NCBI RefSeq assembly: GCF_051486985.1
Contig: NZ_JAHVDV010000049.1
Span: 1 to 22,554 of the forward strand
Direction: 5' to 3'
DNA length: 22,554 nucleotides
DNA from: CBFFRJ01 sp051486985
Lineage (GTDB): Bacteria > Pseudomonadota > Gammaproteobacteria > Enterobacterales > Enterobacteriaceae
Shown here: one piece after another, positions 22,191 to 22,554 of the stretch
Numbering within the stretch: the stretch's first letter is position 1
Layout of the letters: every line of letters starts with the position of its first letter
Made by a program: the position numbers and the translations under genes
Notes under the pieces: model-generated
What the model was told of the DNA's origin: nothing
Seen by the model: the letters and a program-made list of their open reading frames with translations, nothing else
Databases searched by the model: none

Positions 22191-22554
22191 AGCGATTATC
22201 CGTGTGCGTAAAAGTAAATGTTACATTTTGTTTCTAGAACACTTCGTCACTTTTAACAACGTTGAAACATAGGAATTTCGTTATGAAACCGGGCATTTAC
22301 TTCAGTGTGCTACGGGGATCACTTATATGAGGTACGGTAATGAGAATGTCAGGGAAGAATGAGAGGGTGAAGCGGGTCTGGATTTGAGGGAAGGGTGCGG
22401 TCTGCTCCCCTCACCCCGGCCCTTATGTCTTGATCTTCTCCGCTCAGCCGGAGAAGATCCCCGACTGATCATCGGGAGGTGACCGGTGAGCATCCCCTGG
22501 CCCTGGTGCCTCTGAGCCCGTGGGAGAGATTATGCCCCGGTCACCTGTTTCCCT
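22191..22554. other. Non-coding region upstream of cstA with inverted repeats
   Basis: No gene is seen. On the minus strand a possible cstA promoter is TTGTTA, 17 bp, TAGAAA (within about 22229-22258), with an AAAAGTGA half-site like that of CRP just inside; both are weak. A partial REP-like repeat lies at 22407-22422 (CCCCTCACCCCGGCCC). A perfect 11-bp hairpin follows, GATCTTCTCCG (22432-22442)-CTCAGC-CGGAGAAGATC (22449-22459). A further inverted repeat, AGGTGACCGG (22477-22486) and CCGGTCACCT (22537-22546), has 50 bases between its arms. The origin of the right edge is not recognised. Confidence 0.5.

Overview
The window reads as a chromosomal segment of a gamma-proteobacterium of the family Enterobacteriaceae, most likely Enterobacter or a close relative. 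CstA, YbdD and HcxA (YbdH) read almost residue for residue like the E. coli proteins, and cstA-ybdD and hcxA face each other as they do in E. coli. One base is unknown (N at 150), and both window ends lie in hairpin-rich non-coding DNA.

Left part (1-5262). After a non-coding stretch full of short hairpins come the divergent genes mtnA (453-1472, minus) and mtnK (1579-2778, plus), the first two steps of methylthioribose (MTR) salvage. They share a control region that holds a MetJ-type operator around a perfect AGACGTCT. Next is an AT-rich two-gene insert: a TelA-family protein (3111-4244) and a membrane protein with an XpaC-like C-terminus (4258-5220).

Middle (5268-11587). A leftward operon encodes a two-domain sugar ABC ATPase, a permease and a periplasmic binding protein of the ribose/LsrB class. 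It is followed, after a REP-like repeat and a 34-bp tandem repeat, by an LVIVD-repeat beta-propeller protein. Divergent from the operon is hcxA. The closeness of mtnA/mtnK and hcxA suggests, as inference, that the transporter may feed MTR or a related sugar to this pathway.

Accessory region (about 11588-19799). Roughly 8 kb of mixed material lies between hcxA and ybdD, which are close neighbours in E. coli. It holds an ASCH-domain protein, a methyltransferase gene cut by an IS3-family remnant, a BPSL0067-like cysteine hydrolase followed by a small exported four-cysteine protein (a likely type VI secretion effector/immunity-type pair without secretion genes), 770 bp of decayed DNA, a secreted GH28 polygalacturonase, a LysR/EamA divergent pair, and a TetR/SDR divergent pair with two clear palindromic operators on the shared promoter.

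Right part (19800-22554). ybdD and cstA (pyruvate uptake, carbon starvation) lie on the minus strand with REP-like repeats between them, followed by 360 bp of non-coding DNA with long inverted repeats. The parts most worth following up are the orphan effector/immunity-type pair, the TelA/XpaC pair, the possible MTR uptake operon with its LVIVD protein, and the repeat structures.
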